Shown here piece by piece: positions 25,263-34,386 of a stretch of 64,000 bases of DNA. Positions within the stretch are counted from its first letter, which is position 1; the number at the start of each line of letters is the position of its first letter. The translations under genes and the position numbers were made by a program. The notes beneath the pieces are model-generated. The model was not told the origin of the DNA. It worked only from the letters and a program-made list of their open reading frames with translations, and ran no database searches. This DNA comes from JACMOY01 sp038322575 (GTDB lineage Bacteria > Actinomycetota > Actinomycetes > Actinomycetales > Angustibacteraceae): positions 17,779-81,778 of the forward strand of contig JBBQGB010000005.1 of NCBI GenBank assembly GCA_038322575.1, in the 5' to 3' direction.

Positions 25263-26912
25263 TCAGCCGGCGAGCTTGGCGGCCTCCTGCTCGCGCTCGG
25301 CGGCGGCGGCCTCGAGGCCGGACTGCGTGCGCAGCGGCACCTGGGGCAGGAACACCACCACGACCAGCCCGATCGCGGCCACGACGGCGGCCGAGATGAA
25401 GACCAGGTCCATCGCCTGCGAGAAGCTCACCAGGAACGGGCGGGCGAGCGCGTCGGGCAGCCGCTGGATGATCGAGGAGTCGTTCAGGACGTCGGCCCCG
25501 CCGGCCGGCACGGCTCGCCCGAGGGCGGCGCGATCGGCCGGAGCCATGGCGGCGATGGCCCCGGACAGCTTGCCGGGCAGCGAGCTGAACAGGATCGACA
25601 GGAAGATCGCGACGCCCAGGGTGCCGCCGATCTGACGGAAGAACGTGGCCGACGACGTCCCGACGCCGATGTCGCGGGGGGAGACGGCGTTCTGGATCGC
25701 CAGCACCAGCGGCTGCAGGTTGTTGCCGAGACCGAAGCCGAAGATCAGCATGACGATGCAGGTCTGCCACAGCGGGGTGTCGGCGCCGACCCGGCTGAAC
25801 AGGATCAGGCCGATCAGCATCAGCGAGGTGCCGATGATCGGGAAGATCTTGTACCGGCCCGTGCGCGAGATCATCTGACCCGAGAAGATCGAGGCGGTCA
25901 TGATGCCCAGGGTCAGCGGCAGCAGCTGCAGCCCGGCGGCGGTCGGGCTCGCGCCCTTGACGATCTGTAGGTAGAGCGGCAGCACCGAGATGCCACCGAA
26001 CATCGCCATGCCGATGACGACGTTGGCCACGGTGCTGACGGCCACCGTGCGTCCCTTGAACAGGCGCAGCGGGATCAGGGCGTCGTCACCCATCGCCTTC
26101 TCGGCCAGCAGGAACCCGATGACGCCGATGCCACCCACGACGTAGCAGGTGATCGCTCGGCCGGAGCCCCACCCCCAGGTGCGGCCCTGCTCGGCGATGG
26201 TCAGCAACGGCACCAGGCCGACGACGAGGGCGGTGGCACCCCACCAGTCGATGCGGGACTGGCGCGGGTGGTGCTCGATGTTGAGCGTGTGGTTGACCAC
26301 GAACAGCGCGATGATCCCGATCGGCACGTTGACGAGGAACACCCAGCGCCAGCCGGTGATCGACAGGATCGAGTCGGCACCGGCGAAGAAGCCGCCGACG
26401 ACCGGGCCGAGCACGCTCGAGGTGCCGAACACGGCCAGGAAGTAGCCCTGGTACTTGGCCCGCTCACGCGGCGAGACGATGTCGCCGATGATGGCAAGGG
26501 CGAGGGAGAACAGGCCACCGGCGCCCAGGCCCTGGACGGCGCGGAACGCCGCGAGCATGTACATCGAGGTCGCGAACGCGCTCAGGGCCGACCCGGCGAT
26601 GAACACCGAGATCGCGGTGATGAACAGCGGCTTGCGACCGTAGATGTCGCTGAGCTTGCCGTACAGCGGCGTGGTGATCGTCGAGGTGATCAGGTAGGCC
26701 GTGGTCACCCACGCCTGCACCGACAGCCCCTGCAGGTCGTCGGCGATGGTGCGGATCGCGCTCGCGACGATCGTCTGGTCGAGGGCGGCGAGGAACATGC
26801 CCATCATCAGGCCGGCGAGGATCGTGAGGATCTGCCGGTGGCTGAGCGGGCCGCTGGTCGGCGCGGCGGGGGCGCCGGCGACGGCGGCTACGGGTTGGGC
26901 GTCGGTGCTCAT
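25263..26912 (-). CDS. DHA2-family (14-TM) MFS drug efflux transporter
   Basis: A 549-residue integral membrane protein of the EmrB/QacA type, a proton-driven multidrug exporter. Motif D1-like LDQTIVASAIRTIADDL is in helix 1, motif A (GKLSDIYGRKPLF) follows helix 2, and motif C (GTSSVLGPVVGG) is in helix 5. The length and the two central extra helices fit the 14-helix DHA2 group. Its start overlaps the stop of the marR gene by four bases (ATGA). A charged C-terminal tail ends AAAEREQEAAKLAG. The MarR protein is the obvious repressor; substrates are not predictable. Confidence 0.93.
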   Translation of the reverse strand: MSTDAQPVAAVAGAPAAPTSGPLSHRQILTILAGLMMGMFLAALDQTIVASAIRTIADDLQGLSVQAWVTTAYLITSTITTPLYGKLSDIYGRKPLFITAISVFIAGSALSAFATSMYMLAAFRAVQGLGAGGLFSLALAIIGDIVSPRERAKYQGYFLAVFGTSSVLGPVVGGFFAGADSILSITGWRWVFLVNVPIGIIALFVVNHTLNIEHHPRQSRIDWWGATALVVGLVPLLTIAEQGRTWGWGSGRAITCYVVGGIGVIGFLLAEKAMGDDALIPLRLFKGRTVAVSTVANVVIGMAMFGGISVLPLYLQIVKGASPTAAGLQLLPLTLGIMTASIFSGQMISRTGRYKIFPIIGTSLMLIGLILFSRVGADTPLWQTCIVMLIFGFGLGNNLQPLVLAIQNAVSPRDIGVGTSSATFFRQIGGTLGVAIFLSILFSSLPGKLSGAIAAMAPADRAALGRAVPAGGADVLNDSSIIQRLPDALARPFLVSFSQAMDLVFISAAVVAAIGLVVVVFLPQVPLRTQSGLEAAAAEREQEAAKLAG

Positions 26913-27418
26913 GAGGTCTCCTGCAACGTGGGTGTGCGGTGCGCGGCGGCGGCGTCGAGCTGCACCATGTGCAGCACGTCGACGATGTGGGTCTCGAAGT
27001 CGGCGTTGAAGCGGGCGAGCAGGCCGGTGAAGGTGTCGACGTCCTGCGGCGACCAGTCGGCGAGGACGGCGTCGAACATCTGGTCGCGGTGGGCGCGCAT
27101 GGTGGCGAACAGCTCGTGCCCGGCGGCTGAGGCCGCGAGGACGGCGGCGCGCCGGTCATCGGGGTCGGGCTGGCGGTCGACGAGGCCGAGCTCGACGAGC
27201 GAGGCGGCCTGCCGGCTGACGGTCGAGGGGTCGGAGTGCATCCGGTCGGCCAGGGCCTTGGACCGCTGTGGCCCGTCGTTGACCAGGTGGAACAGCACGT
27301 TGTACGTCGACCACTCGACGCCGTTGGGGGTGCGCGCGGCCGACTGGGCCTTGACGCTGCCGATCAGGCGCATCAACCGCACGAGCTGGCTGCTGACGTC
27401 CGCTGCGGTCTGGGGCAC
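26909..27418 (-). CDS. MarR family transcriptional regulator
   Basis: A 169-residue winged-helix regulator. The DNA-reading helix and wing are in RSKALADRMHSDPSTVSRQAASLVELGLVDRQPDPDDRR, with the conserved DxR-type wing ending DRRA. It is the first gene of a two-gene unit with the DHA2 exporter, overlapping it by four bases. A near-palindromic 17-bp site lies 28 bp upstream of its start. The simplest model is a repressor released by the compound that the exporter removes. Confidence 0.93.
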   Translation of the reverse strand: MPQTAADVSSQLVRLMRLIGSVKAQSAARTPNGVEWSTYNVLFHLVNDGPQRSKALADRMHSDPSTVSRQAASLVELGLVDRQPDPDDRRAAVLAASAAGHELFATMRAHRDQMFDAVLADWSPQDVDTFTGLLARFNADFETHIVDVLHMVQLDAAAAHRTPTLQETS

Positions 27419-27445
27419 GGTCGTCCTCTCGTCCGGTGGGGAAAC

Positions 27446-27462
27446 TTGCGTGTCGCATGCAA
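27446..27462. promoter_or_regulatory. Candidate MarR operator
   Basis: TTGCGTG-TCG-CATGCAA: seven-base arms match at 6 of 7 positions around a 3-bp centre, with a locally lower GC content. It lies 28 bp before the marR start on the minus strand and about 120 bp before the CopD-CtaG start on the plus strand, so it could control either. Confidence 0.6.
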
Positions 27463-27584
27463 CTAACTCCGGCGATGATGGCGGGTATTCCCCGAGGAGG
27501 CAAGCTCGTGCACCCGTGCGGGTGAGGGCCGCGGCGACCGCTGCACCCTGGGTGCCTGTCGGTGAGGGCGCCTACCCTGGGACG

Positions 27585-29615
27585 GTGCTGACGACCCGCT
27601 CCACCCCGGCTGGTGCTCCGGCCGTCGGCCTGGGCGCGACCGCGGTCCTCGCCGTGGTGGCCGGTCTGGCGGTCACCGGCGGCGCCGCGGCCACGCTGGT
27701 CGCCGACCCGGGGGCGGCGACCCGGTGGGGGCTGCCGGTCGCCCAGTCGCTGCGTGACGTCGCAGCCGCCCTGACCGTCGGCGTCCTGGTGCTCGCGGCG
27801 TTCGCCCTGCCCGCCGTGGGCTGGCGCACCGACGGGTCACCGCGCCGCACCGACGCGGCGGACGACGGCCGACTGGCCGGCGTGGCGCTGGTCGCGACCC
27901 GTTGGGCCGCCGCGGCCGCGACCGCGTGGGTGGTCCTCGGCCTGGTCGTCGCGGTCCTCACCTACGCCAGCGTCGCGGGCGTCGCGCCCAGCGCGCCGGG
28001 GTTCCTCGACCAGCTGGTCACGTTCGTCCCCCAGCTGGACCTGCTTCGGGCGGTGCTGGTCAGCACCCTGCTCGCTGCCGTCGTCGCCACCGGCTCGGGC
28101 CTGGCCACTCGGCCCGGCACGGTCGGCGCGATGGCCGTCCTCGCGCTGCTCGCGCTGGTGCCCCTGGCGCTGACCGGGCACGCTGCCGGTGCCCGCGGGC
28201 ACGAGCTGGCCGTCGACAGCCTGGCCCTGCACCTGGTCGGGGTCAGCGTCTGGGTCGGGGGCCTGGCCGCTCTGCTGCTGCTGCGCGGCCGGCTCGGGCC
28301 GCAGCTGCCGGTGGTGGCCCGGCGGTACTCCACCCTCGCCCTCGCGTGCTTCGCGCTGGTGGCCCTGTCGGGGGTGGTCAACGCCTACGTCCGGGTCGGT
28401 GACGCGTCCGCCTTGCTGTCCTCATACGGCGCGCTCGTGCTGGCCAAGGCCGGTCTGCTGCTGCTGCTGGGGCTCGCCGGGTGGTGGCACCGCGCCACCG
28501 CGCTGGCCGCCGTCCGCACCGGGTCGTCCACCGCGTTCTGGCGGCTGGTCGCGGGCGAGCTGGTGCTGATGGGCGCGGCGATGGGTCTGGGCGCGGCGCT
28601 GTCGGCCAGCGCGCCGCCGGTGCCCGACGCGCCCCCGGCGCAGGCGACCCTCGCCCAGTCCATCACCGGCTACCCGCTGCCCGGCCCGCTGGGGGCCGGC
28701 ACCTGGCTCAGCGCCTGGCGGCTGGACCTGCTGTGGGCCGTGGTCGCGGGCGTGCTCGCGGTGGCCTACCTGGCCGGCGTCCGGCGGATGGCGGCCCGCG
28801 GCGACCGCTGGCCGGTGCTGCGCACCCTGTCGTGGCTGCTGGGCTGCGCGGTGCTGGTCTGGGTCACCAGCGGCGCGCCCGGCATCTACGGCCGGGTGCT
28901 GTTCAGCGCCCACATGCTGGGCCACATGACCCTGACGATGATCGTGCCCCCACTGCTGGTGCTCGGCGGTCCGGTGACCGTGGCGCTGCGCGCGCTGACC
29001 GGCCGGCGCGACGGCAGCCGGGGCCCGCGCGAGTGGCTGCTCGTCGTCGTCCACTCCCGGTTCCTCACGGTGCTCAGCCAGCCGGTGGTCGCCGCGGGGC
29101 TGTTCACCGTCAGCCTGATCGCGTTCTACTACTCGCCGCTGTTCGAGCTGTCGCTGCGCACCCACACCGGTCACGTCCTGATGCACGTGCACTTCCTGCT
29201 CACCGGCTACCTGTTCGCCTCGGTGCTCGTCGGGGTCGACCCCGGCCCGGCCCGGCCCTCGTACCCCCTGCGGCTGCTGGTGCTGTTCGCGACGATGGCG
29301 TTCCACGCGTTCTTCGCGATCTCGCTGCTGCAGGGCACCAGCCTGCTCGCGCCCGACGTCCTGGGCGCGCTCGGGCGCACCTGGGGGCGCACCCCGCTCG
29401 CCGACCAGCAGTACGGCGGCGGCATCGCCTGGGGCATCGGCGAGCTGCCCACCCTGCTGCTCGGGATGGGCGTGGCCCTGGCCTGGGTGCGGTCAGACGA
29501 CCGTGAGACCCGGCGCAGCGACCGGGCCGCCGACCGCGACGGGGACGCCGAGCTGAACGACTACAACGCCCGCCTCGCCGCTCTGTCGGCGCACGACGAG
29601 AGGGCATCGCGATGA
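27585..29615 (+). CDS. CopD-CtaG fusion: copper transport / cytochrome c oxidase assembly membrane protein
   Basis: A 676-residue polytopic membrane protein. The first half (to about residue 345) has the CopD copper-resistance fold, with VDSLALHLVGVSVWVGGLAALLLL. The second half is a caa3-type CtaG domain, with the histidine-rich FSAHMLGHMTLTMIVPPLLVLGGPV and HTGHVLMHVHFLLTGYLF segments thought to handle copper for cytochrome oxidase. Such fusions are typical of actinobacteria. The GTG at 27585 is supported by a TACCCT box ending 6 nt before it. Its stop overlaps the next start (ATGA). Confidence 0.9.
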   Translation: MLTTRSTPAGAPAVGLGATAVLAVVAGLAVTGGAAATLVADPGAATRWGLPVAQSLRDVAAALTVGVLVLAAFALPAVGWRTDGSPRRTDAADDGRLAGVALVATRWAAAAATAWVVLGLVVAVLTYASVAGVAPSAPGFLDQLVTFVPQLDLLRAVLVSTLLAAVVATGSGLATRPGTVGAMAVLALLALVPLALTGHAAGARGHELAVDSLALHLVGVSVWVGGLAALLLLRGRLGPQLPVVARRYSTLALACFALVALSGVVNAYVRVGDASALLSSYGALVLAKAGLLLLLGLAGWWHRATALAAVRTGSSTAFWRLVAGELVLMGAAMGLGAALSASAPPVPDAPPAQATLAQSITGYPLPGPLGAGTWLSAWRLDLLWAVVAGVLAVAYLAGVRRMAARGDRWPVLRTLSWLLGCAVLVWVTSGAPGIYGRVLFSAHMLGHMTLTMIVPPLLVLGGPVTVALRALTGRRDGSRGPREWLLVVVHSRFLTVLSQPVVAAGLFTVSLIAFYYSPLFELSLRTHTGHVLMHVHFLLTGYLFASVLVGVDPGPARPSYPLRLLVLFATMAFHAFFAISLLQGTSLLAPDVLGALGRTWGRTPLADQQYGGGIAWGIGELPTLLLGMGVALAWVRSDDRETRRSDRAADRDGDAELNDYNARLAALSAHDERASR

Positions 29616-30442
29616 CGACCCCGATGCGGGTCGCGCTGATCCAGCTGGGGTACGACGACACCGAGCCGGTCGCCCAGCGCGTGGCGCGCGCCGCCGACCT
29701 GGTGCGCGCCCAGGCCGGGCACGACCTGGTGGTGCTGCCCGAGCTGTGGGCTCCCGGCGGGTTCGCCTACCGCGAGTGGGCCGAACGCGCCGAGCCGCTG
29801 GACGGCCCGACCGTGGGCGCCATGGCCGAGGCCGCTCGCGACGCGGGCGTGGTGCTGCACGCCGGGTCGATCATCGAGCAGTCACCCGACGGCGCCGACC
29901 GGGGGGTCGAGGGCCGCGGCCGGTGGAACACCTCGATCGTGCTCGGCCCGTACGGCGAGCGCCTCGCCACCTACCGCAAGATCCACCGGTTCGGCTTCGG
30001 CGCCGGCGAGCCCGCCCTGCTCGAGGCGGGCGCCGACGTCGTGACCGTGCAGGTGTCGCGGCCCGCCACGGGCGGGGACGACGTCCGCCTGGGCCTGGTC
30101 ACCTGCTACGACCTGCGCTTCCCCGAGCTGTTCCGGCGCCTGGGCGAGGCCGGCGCCGAGCTGGTCGTGATGCCGGCGGCGTGGCCGCAGACCCGGGTCG
30201 GCCACTGGTCGCTGCTGGCCCGCGCGCGCGCCATCGAGAACCAGGCGTTCGTGCTGGCCTGCAACACCGCGGGCACCCACGCCGGGCACACGATGGGTGG
30301 GCTCAGCGCGGTGATCGGCCCGGCCGGCGAGGTGCTCGCCGAGGCCGGCGCCGACCAGCAGGTCCTATCGGTGGGCATCGACGTCGCCGGGCTGGCGGAC
30401 GTCCGCGCCGGGTTCCCCGTGCTCGCCGACCGGCGGATGTGA
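29612..30442 (+). CDS. Carbon-nitrogen hydrolase (nitrilase superfamily)
   Basis: A 276-residue cytoplasmic amidase. The catalytic triad is visible: Glu in VVLPELWAPG (about residue 44), Lys in TYRKIHRFGF (about 119), and Cys in LVTCYDLRFPE (about 164). The sequence is nearest to omega-amidase/deaminated-glutathione amidase-type members, which tidy side products of metabolism. It is translationally coupled to CopD-CtaG by ATGA and followed by TGATG, leading into a small membrane protein; the link with copper genes has no obvious biochemical reason. Confidence 0.9.
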   Translation: MTTPMRVALIQLGYDDTEPVAQRVARAADLVRAQAGHDLVVLPELWAPGGFAYREWAERAEPLDGPTVGAMAEAARDAGVVLHAGSIIEQSPDGADRGVEGRGRWNTSIVLGPYGERLATYRKIHRFGFGAGEPALLEAGADVVTVQVSRPATGGDDVRLGLVTCYDLRFPELFRRLGEAGAELVVMPAAWPQTRVGHWSLLARARAIENQAFVLACNTAGTHAGHTMGGLSAVIGPAGEVLAEAGADQQVLSVGIDVAGLADVRAGFPVLADRRM

Positions 30443-30735
30443 TGGTGCTGTACGTCGGCGCCGCGCTGCTGTGCGCGGTCGCGCTGCCGCTGGCGTGGCG
30501 TCGGTCGGGCCGGTCCTGGACCCGCTATGTCGTCGGCACCGGTGCCCCGCTGGTGCTCGCAGCGCTGCTGGCCGCGTCCGTCGTCTCGGCGCTGATCGCG
30601 CTCGCCGACGCCGACCTGGCCCGCGAGGTGTTCACCGGCGGCCTGCTGGGCAGCGGCATCACCCAGTTCATCCTGCTGCGGCACACGCAAGGGGACGACC
30701 TGCGTCAGCACGACGCGGGTCGTCCCCAGGGCTGA
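30442..30735 (+). CDS. Small hydrophobic membrane protein, unknown
   Basis: A 97-residue protein with three hydrophobic segments (about 2-18, 30-52 and 62-80) and a polar tail. I do not recognise the family. The ATG overlaps the amidase stop (TGATG), so it is the third member of the CopD-CtaG operon. The last coding bases form a long hairpin, and its stop codon takes part in a second palindrome shared with the convergent gene. Confidence 0.65.
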   Translation: MVLYVGAALLCAVALPLAWRRSGRSWTRYVVGTGAPLVLAALLAASVVSALIALADADLAREVFTGGLLGSGITQFILLRHTQGDDLRQHDAGRPQG

Positions 30736-30747
30736 GCCTGCGCTCAG
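30691..30747. terminator. Nested hairpins at a convergent gene end
   Basis: Two adjacent hairpins. The first pairs 30691-30706 with 30712-30727 (16 bp, one G-T pair, loop AGCAC) and lies inside the coding sequence of the small membrane protein. The second pairs CTGAGC (30732-30737) with GCTCAG (30742-30747) and contains both convergent stop codons. Together they are likely to end transcription from both sides. Confidence 0.6.
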
Positions 30748-31004
30748 ATGTCCTCGCGGTAGCGGCGCTCCTCGACGACCGGCGTCTCGCGGACGACGCC
30801 CGCGTCGCGCACGACGGTCTCGGTGCGCACGGTGCGCCGCCGCGGCCCGAAGATCATCGCGGTGAGGGCCAGCCCGATGACGCCCACGGCGACGAGGATC
30901 CAGCCGATGGTCTTGATGTCGATGCCCGAGACCTGGGCGTCCACCGCGAGGGCGAGGATCAGCCCGACGGCGATCAGGAAGATGCTTGCGCCGATGCCCA
31001 TCAC
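30744..31004 (-). CDS. DUF6458-like small membrane protein
   Basis: An 86-residue protein with two helices (GIGASIFLIAVGLILALAV and IDIKTIGWILVAVGVIGLALTAMIF) and a charged tail ending in EERRYREDI. This matches a family of small actinobacterial membrane proteins of unknown role with the same GIxxFLIAVGAIL start. Convergent with the preceding operon, with 8 bp between stop codons. Confidence 0.8.
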   Translation of the reverse strand: MMGIGASIFLIAVGLILALAVDAQVSGIDIKTIGWILVAVGVIGLALTAMIFGPRRRTVRTETVVRDAGVVRETPVVEERRYREDI

Positions 31005-31097
31005 GAAACCTCCGACTCGTGCGGGTCGGACCGACCCGCGAACGGCCCCAGTAAGACACGCCGTCGCCAGGCTCGCACCCCGACGCGCCCGTAGGTC

Positions 31098-32966
31098 TCA
31101 GAACGCGCTCTCGGGCACCTCCATCAGCGCGTTGTCGACGGCCTCGGCGATGGCCCGCTGCGCGCCGATCGTCGGCAGCACCGTGCGGGCGAAGAACGAG
31201 GCGGCGGCCACCTTGCCGATGTAGAACGACCGCTCGGCCGGCGACAGGTCCCCGGCCAGCGCCGTCTGCGCCACCTCGGCCTGGCGCAGCAGCAGCCAGC
31301 CGACCACGAGGTCACCGGTCACCAGCAGCAGCCGCGAGGTGTTCTGGCCGACCTTGTACAGCTCGGCCGGGTCGCCGCCGGTGCGCGGGTCGGACGCCGT
31401 CAGCGCCCCGACCAGGTGGGCCACGATCGCCTGGACGTCGTCCAGGGCCCGTCCGAGCAGCTCGCGCTCGGTCGCGAGACTCTGCCCGTCGCCGCCCTTG
31501 GCGAGCTCGTGGATCTGGGCGCACAGGTGACCCCAGGCGAGCCCCTGGTCGCGGACGATCTTGCGGAAGAAGAAGTCCTGCCCCTGGATCGCGGTCGTGC
31601 CCTCGTAGAGGGTGTCGATCTTGGCGTCGCGCACGTACTGCTCGATCGGGTAGTCCTGCAGGAACCCCGAGCCGCCCAGGGTCTGCAGCGACTCGGTGCC
31701 GAGCAGCACCCAGGCGCGCTCGGAGCCGCACCCCTTGACCAGGGGCAGCAGCAGGTCGTTGAGCCGGGCGGCCAGGTCCTGCGGGGTGCCGGGCGTGAAC
31801 GCCTCACCCGGCGCGTGCCCGGCCAGGTCGACGGTGTCCTGCTGGCACGCGGTGAACAGGACGAGCGCGCGCAACCCCTCGGCGTACGCCTTCTGCAGCA
31901 TCAGCGAGCGGCGGACGTCGGGGTGGTGGGTGATCGTCACCCGCGGCGCGGTCTTGTCGGTCATCCGGGTCAGGTCGGCGCCCTGCACCCGCGTCTTGGC
32001 GAAGTCCAGGGCGTTGAGGTACCCCGTCGACAGGGTCGCGATCGCCTTGGTGCCGACCATCATCCGGGCGAACTCGATGATGGTGAACATCTGCGCGATG
32101 CCGTCGTGGACGTCGCCGAGCAGGGTGCCGACCGCCGGGATGTCGTCGACCTCGCCGAAGCGCACCTCGCAGGTGGTCGAGACCTTCAGGCCCATCTTGT
32201 GCTCGACGCCGGTGACGAAGGCGCCGTTGCGCTCGCCGAGGGCGCCGGTGGCCGGGTCCACGTGGAACGTCGGCACGATGAACAGGCTCAGGCCCTTGGT
32301 GCCCGGGCCGGCACCCTGCGGCCGGGCCAGGACGAAGTGCACGACGTTGTCGAAGATGTCGGCGTCGCCGCTGGTGATGAACCGCTTGACCCCGCGCAGG
32401 TGCCAGGTGCCGTCGGGCTGCTGCACCGCCGAGGTGCGGGCGGCTCCGACGTCGGAGCCGGCGTCCGGCTCGGTGAGCACCATCGTCGCGCCCCAGCGGC
32501 CCTCGACGACGTGCCGGGCGAGCACCTGCTGCTCGGGGGTGCCCAGCAGGTGCAGGACCTTGCTGAACGAGAAGCCCGACGAGTACATGTGCACGGCCGG
32601 GTTCGCGCCGAGCACCAGCTCGGCCAGGGCCCAGCGCAGCGACGGCGGGACGACGGTGCCACCGAGCTCGACCGGGACGTCCATCCGCCACCACTGCGCG
32701 TCCACGTAGGCGCGGTAGCTGCGACGGAACGCCTCGGGCAGGGCCACCCGGTGGGTCGCGGGGTCGAACACCGGTGGGTTGCGGTCGGACTCCAGCAGCG
32801 ACTCGGCCAGCTCGTTCTCGGCGTGCCGGGCCATCTCGCGCACCATCTCGCGCGCGGTGTCGACGTCCACGTCCGCGTAGCGCCCGGTGCCGAGCACCTG
32901 CTGGCGGTCGAAGACCTCGAACAGGTTGAACTCCAGGTCGCGGACGTTGGACCGGTAGTGACCCAT
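31098..32966 (-). CDS. Acyl-CoA dehydrogenase with extended C-terminus
   Basis: A 622-residue flavoprotein of the long acyl-CoA dehydrogenase type, larger than the usual 380-400 residues because of an extra C-terminal helical domain. MVLTEPDAGSDVGAARTSA and KRFITSGDADIFDNVVHF form the FAD-binding middle domain; IEQYVRDAKIDTLYEGTTAIQGQDFF carries the catalytic glutamate region, as in FadE-type enzymes. It should catalyse the first step of fatty acyl-CoA beta-oxidation. The ATG at 32966 has GAGGAG upstream; the longer frame reads through the operator region. Two TetR-type operator sites lie 44-82 bp upstream. Confidence 0.92.
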   Translation of the reverse strand: MGHYRSNVRDLEFNLFEVFDRQQVLGTGRYADVDVDTAREMVREMARHAENELAESLLESDRNPPVFDPATHRVALPEAFRRSYRAYVDAQWWRMDVPVELGGTVVPPSLRWALAELVLGANPAVHMYSSGFSFSKVLHLLGTPEQQVLARHVVEGRWGATMVLTEPDAGSDVGAARTSAVQQPDGTWHLRGVKRFITSGDADIFDNVVHFVLARPQGAGPGTKGLSLFIVPTFHVDPATGALGERNGAFVTGVEHKMGLKVSTTCEVRFGEVDDIPAVGTLLGDVHDGIAQMFTIIEFARMMVGTKAIATLSTGYLNALDFAKTRVQGADLTRMTDKTAPRVTITHHPDVRRSLMLQKAYAEGLRALVLFTACQQDTVDLAGHAPGEAFTPGTPQDLAARLNDLLLPLVKGCGSERAWVLLGTESLQTLGGSGFLQDYPIEQYVRDAKIDTLYEGTTAIQGQDFFFRKIVRDQGLAWGHLCAQIHELAKGGDGQSLATERELLGRALDDVQAIVAHLVGALTASDPRTGGDPAELYKVGQNTSRLLLVTGDLVVGWLLLRQAEVAQTALAGDLSPAERSFYIGKVAAASFFARTVLPTIGAQRAIAEAVDNALMEVPESAF

Positions 32967-33009
32967 GCTGCTCCTCGCGCGCGTGCCGTCAGGGGGGTGC
33001 GCGGTCGAC

Positions 33010-33025
33010 GTTACCGACCGGTAAC
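33010..33025. promoter_or_regulatory. TetR/FadR-like operator, site 1
   Basis: GTTACCGACCGGTAAC is an almost perfect inverted repeat (14 of 16 bases symmetrical), of the form seen for TetR-type regulators of fatty acid genes. It lies between the divergent acyl-CoA dehydrogenase and metY genes. A related 16-mer lies 23 bp away. Confidence 0.6.
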
Positions 33026-33032
33026 CCATGAT

Positions 33033-33048
33033 GCTACCGGTGGGTAAC
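33033..33048. promoter_or_regulatory. TetR/FadR-like operator, site 2
   Basis: GCTACCGGTGGGTAAC; read on the other strand GTTACCCACCGGTAGC, which matches site 1 at most positions. The offset is 23 bp, close to two helical turns, so two dimers could sit side by side. No TetR gene is in the window. Confidence 0.55.
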
Positions 33049-33090
33049 TTCGTGCAACGGTTCGGATCCCCCGATGCCTAGACTCGGGTC

Positions 33091-34386
33091 ATGAGCGATC
33101 GCACCTGGGGGTTTCGCACCCGCGCCCTGCACGCCGGCGGCGGCCCCGACCCCACGACCGGCGCCCGGGCCGTACCGATCTTCCAGACCACCAGCTTCGT
33201 GTTCGAGGACACCGCCGACGCCGCGAGCCTGTTCGCGCTGCAGAAGTACGGGTCGATCTACACCCGCATCGGCAACCCGACCGTCGCGGCGCTCGAGGAG
33301 CGCCTCGCCAGCCTCGAGGGTGGCATCGGCGCGGTGGCGACGGCCAGCGGTCAGGCCGCCGAGTTCCTCACCTTCGCCGCGCTCGCCGGCGCCGGCGACC
33401 ACATCGTGGCCTCGTCGTCCCTGTACGGCGGGACGCTGACCCAGCTGGACGTCACCCTGCGCCGCTTCGGGGTCGAGACGACCTTCGTGGCCGGCACTGA
33501 CCCGGCCGACTACGCGGCGGCCATCACCGACCGCACGAAGCTGGTCTTCGCCGAGGTCGTGTCCAACCCCAGCGGCGACGTCGCCGACCTCGCCGGGCTC
33601 GCCGAGGTGGCACACGCCGTCGGGCTGCCGCTGGTCGTGGACGCGACGACGGTGACGCCGTACCTGTGCCGCCCGATCGAGCACGGCGCCGACATCGTCA
33701 TCCACTCGGTCACCAAGTTCCTCGGCGGCCACGGCACGACGCTCGGCGGGGTCGTGATCGAGTCCGGCCGCTTCGACTGGGGCAGCGGCCGGTTCGCCAC
33801 CATGACCGAGCCGACCGCGTCGTACGGCGGGGTCACGTGGTGGGAGAACTTCGGCGAGTACGGGTTCTTGACCAAGCTGCGCAGCGAGCAGCTGCGGGAC
33901 GTCGGGGCCAGCCTCTCGCCGCACTCGGCCTTCCTGCTGCTGCAGGGCATCGAGACGCTGCCGCAGCGGATGGACGCCCACCTCGCGAACGCCCACGCGG
34001 TCGCCCGCTGGCTGGACGCCGACGCCCGGGTCGCGTGGGTGCGCTGGGCCGGCCTGCCCGACCACCCGCACCACGAGCGTGCCGCGCGCTACCTGCCGCT
34101 CGGCCCCGGCGCGGTCTTCTCGTTCGGCGTCCGCGGTGGTCGGGCGGCGGCGAGCACCTTCATCGAGTCGCTGCAGCTGTGCAGCCACCTGGCAAACATC
34201 GGCGACGCCCGCACCCTGGTGATCCACCCGGGAAGCACCACCCACCAGCAGCTGGGCGACGACCAGCTCGAGGCGGCGGGGGTGCCCCCGGACCTGGTCC
34301 GGATCAGCGTCGGCCTCGAGGACGTCGAGGACGTGCTGTGGGACCTCGACCAGGCGCTGACCGCTGCCACCAAGGACGCGTCGTGA
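33091..34386 (+). CDS. metY: O-acetylhomoserine sulfhydrylase
   Basis: A 431-residue PLP enzyme of the Cys/Met metabolism family, which makes homocysteine from O-acetylhomoserine and sulfide. The length, the N-terminus RTRALHAGGGPDPTTGARAVPIFQTTSFVF, SIYTRIGNPTVAALEERLASLEGG, the lysine loop HSVTKFLGGHGTTLGGV, and SLQLCSHLANIGDARTLVIHPGSTTHQQL are all MetY-like. A TAGACT box ends 6 nt before the ATG, suggesting a leaderless mRNA. It overlaps the following CoA-binding gene as GTGA. Confidence 0.93.
   Translation: MSDRTWGFRTRALHAGGGPDPTTGARAVPIFQTTSFVFEDTADAASLFALQKYGSIYTRIGNPTVAALEERLASLEGGIGAVATASGQAAEFLTFAALAGAGDHIVASSSLYGGTLTQLDVTLRRFGVETTFVAGTDPADYAAAITDRTKLVFAEVVSNPSGDVADLAGLAEVAHAVGLPLVVDATTVTPYLCRPIEHGADIVIHSVTKFLGGHGTTLGGVVIESGRFDWGSGRFATMTEPTASYGGVTWWENFGEYGFLTKLRSEQLRDVGASLSPHSAFLLLQGIETLPQRMDAHLANAHAVARWLDADARVAWVRWAGLPDHPHHERAARYLPLGPGAVFSFGVRGGRAAASTFIESLQLCSHLANIGDARTLVIHPGSTTHQQLGDDQLEAAGVPPDLVRISVGLEDVEDVLWDLDQALTAATKDAS

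Noticed and set aside
26268..27584. Upstream extension of the CopD-CtaG frame over the MFS and MarR genes
   Set aside because: The region is antisense to two clear genes, and the family-like membrane sequence begins at the GTG 27585 behind a good -10-like box.
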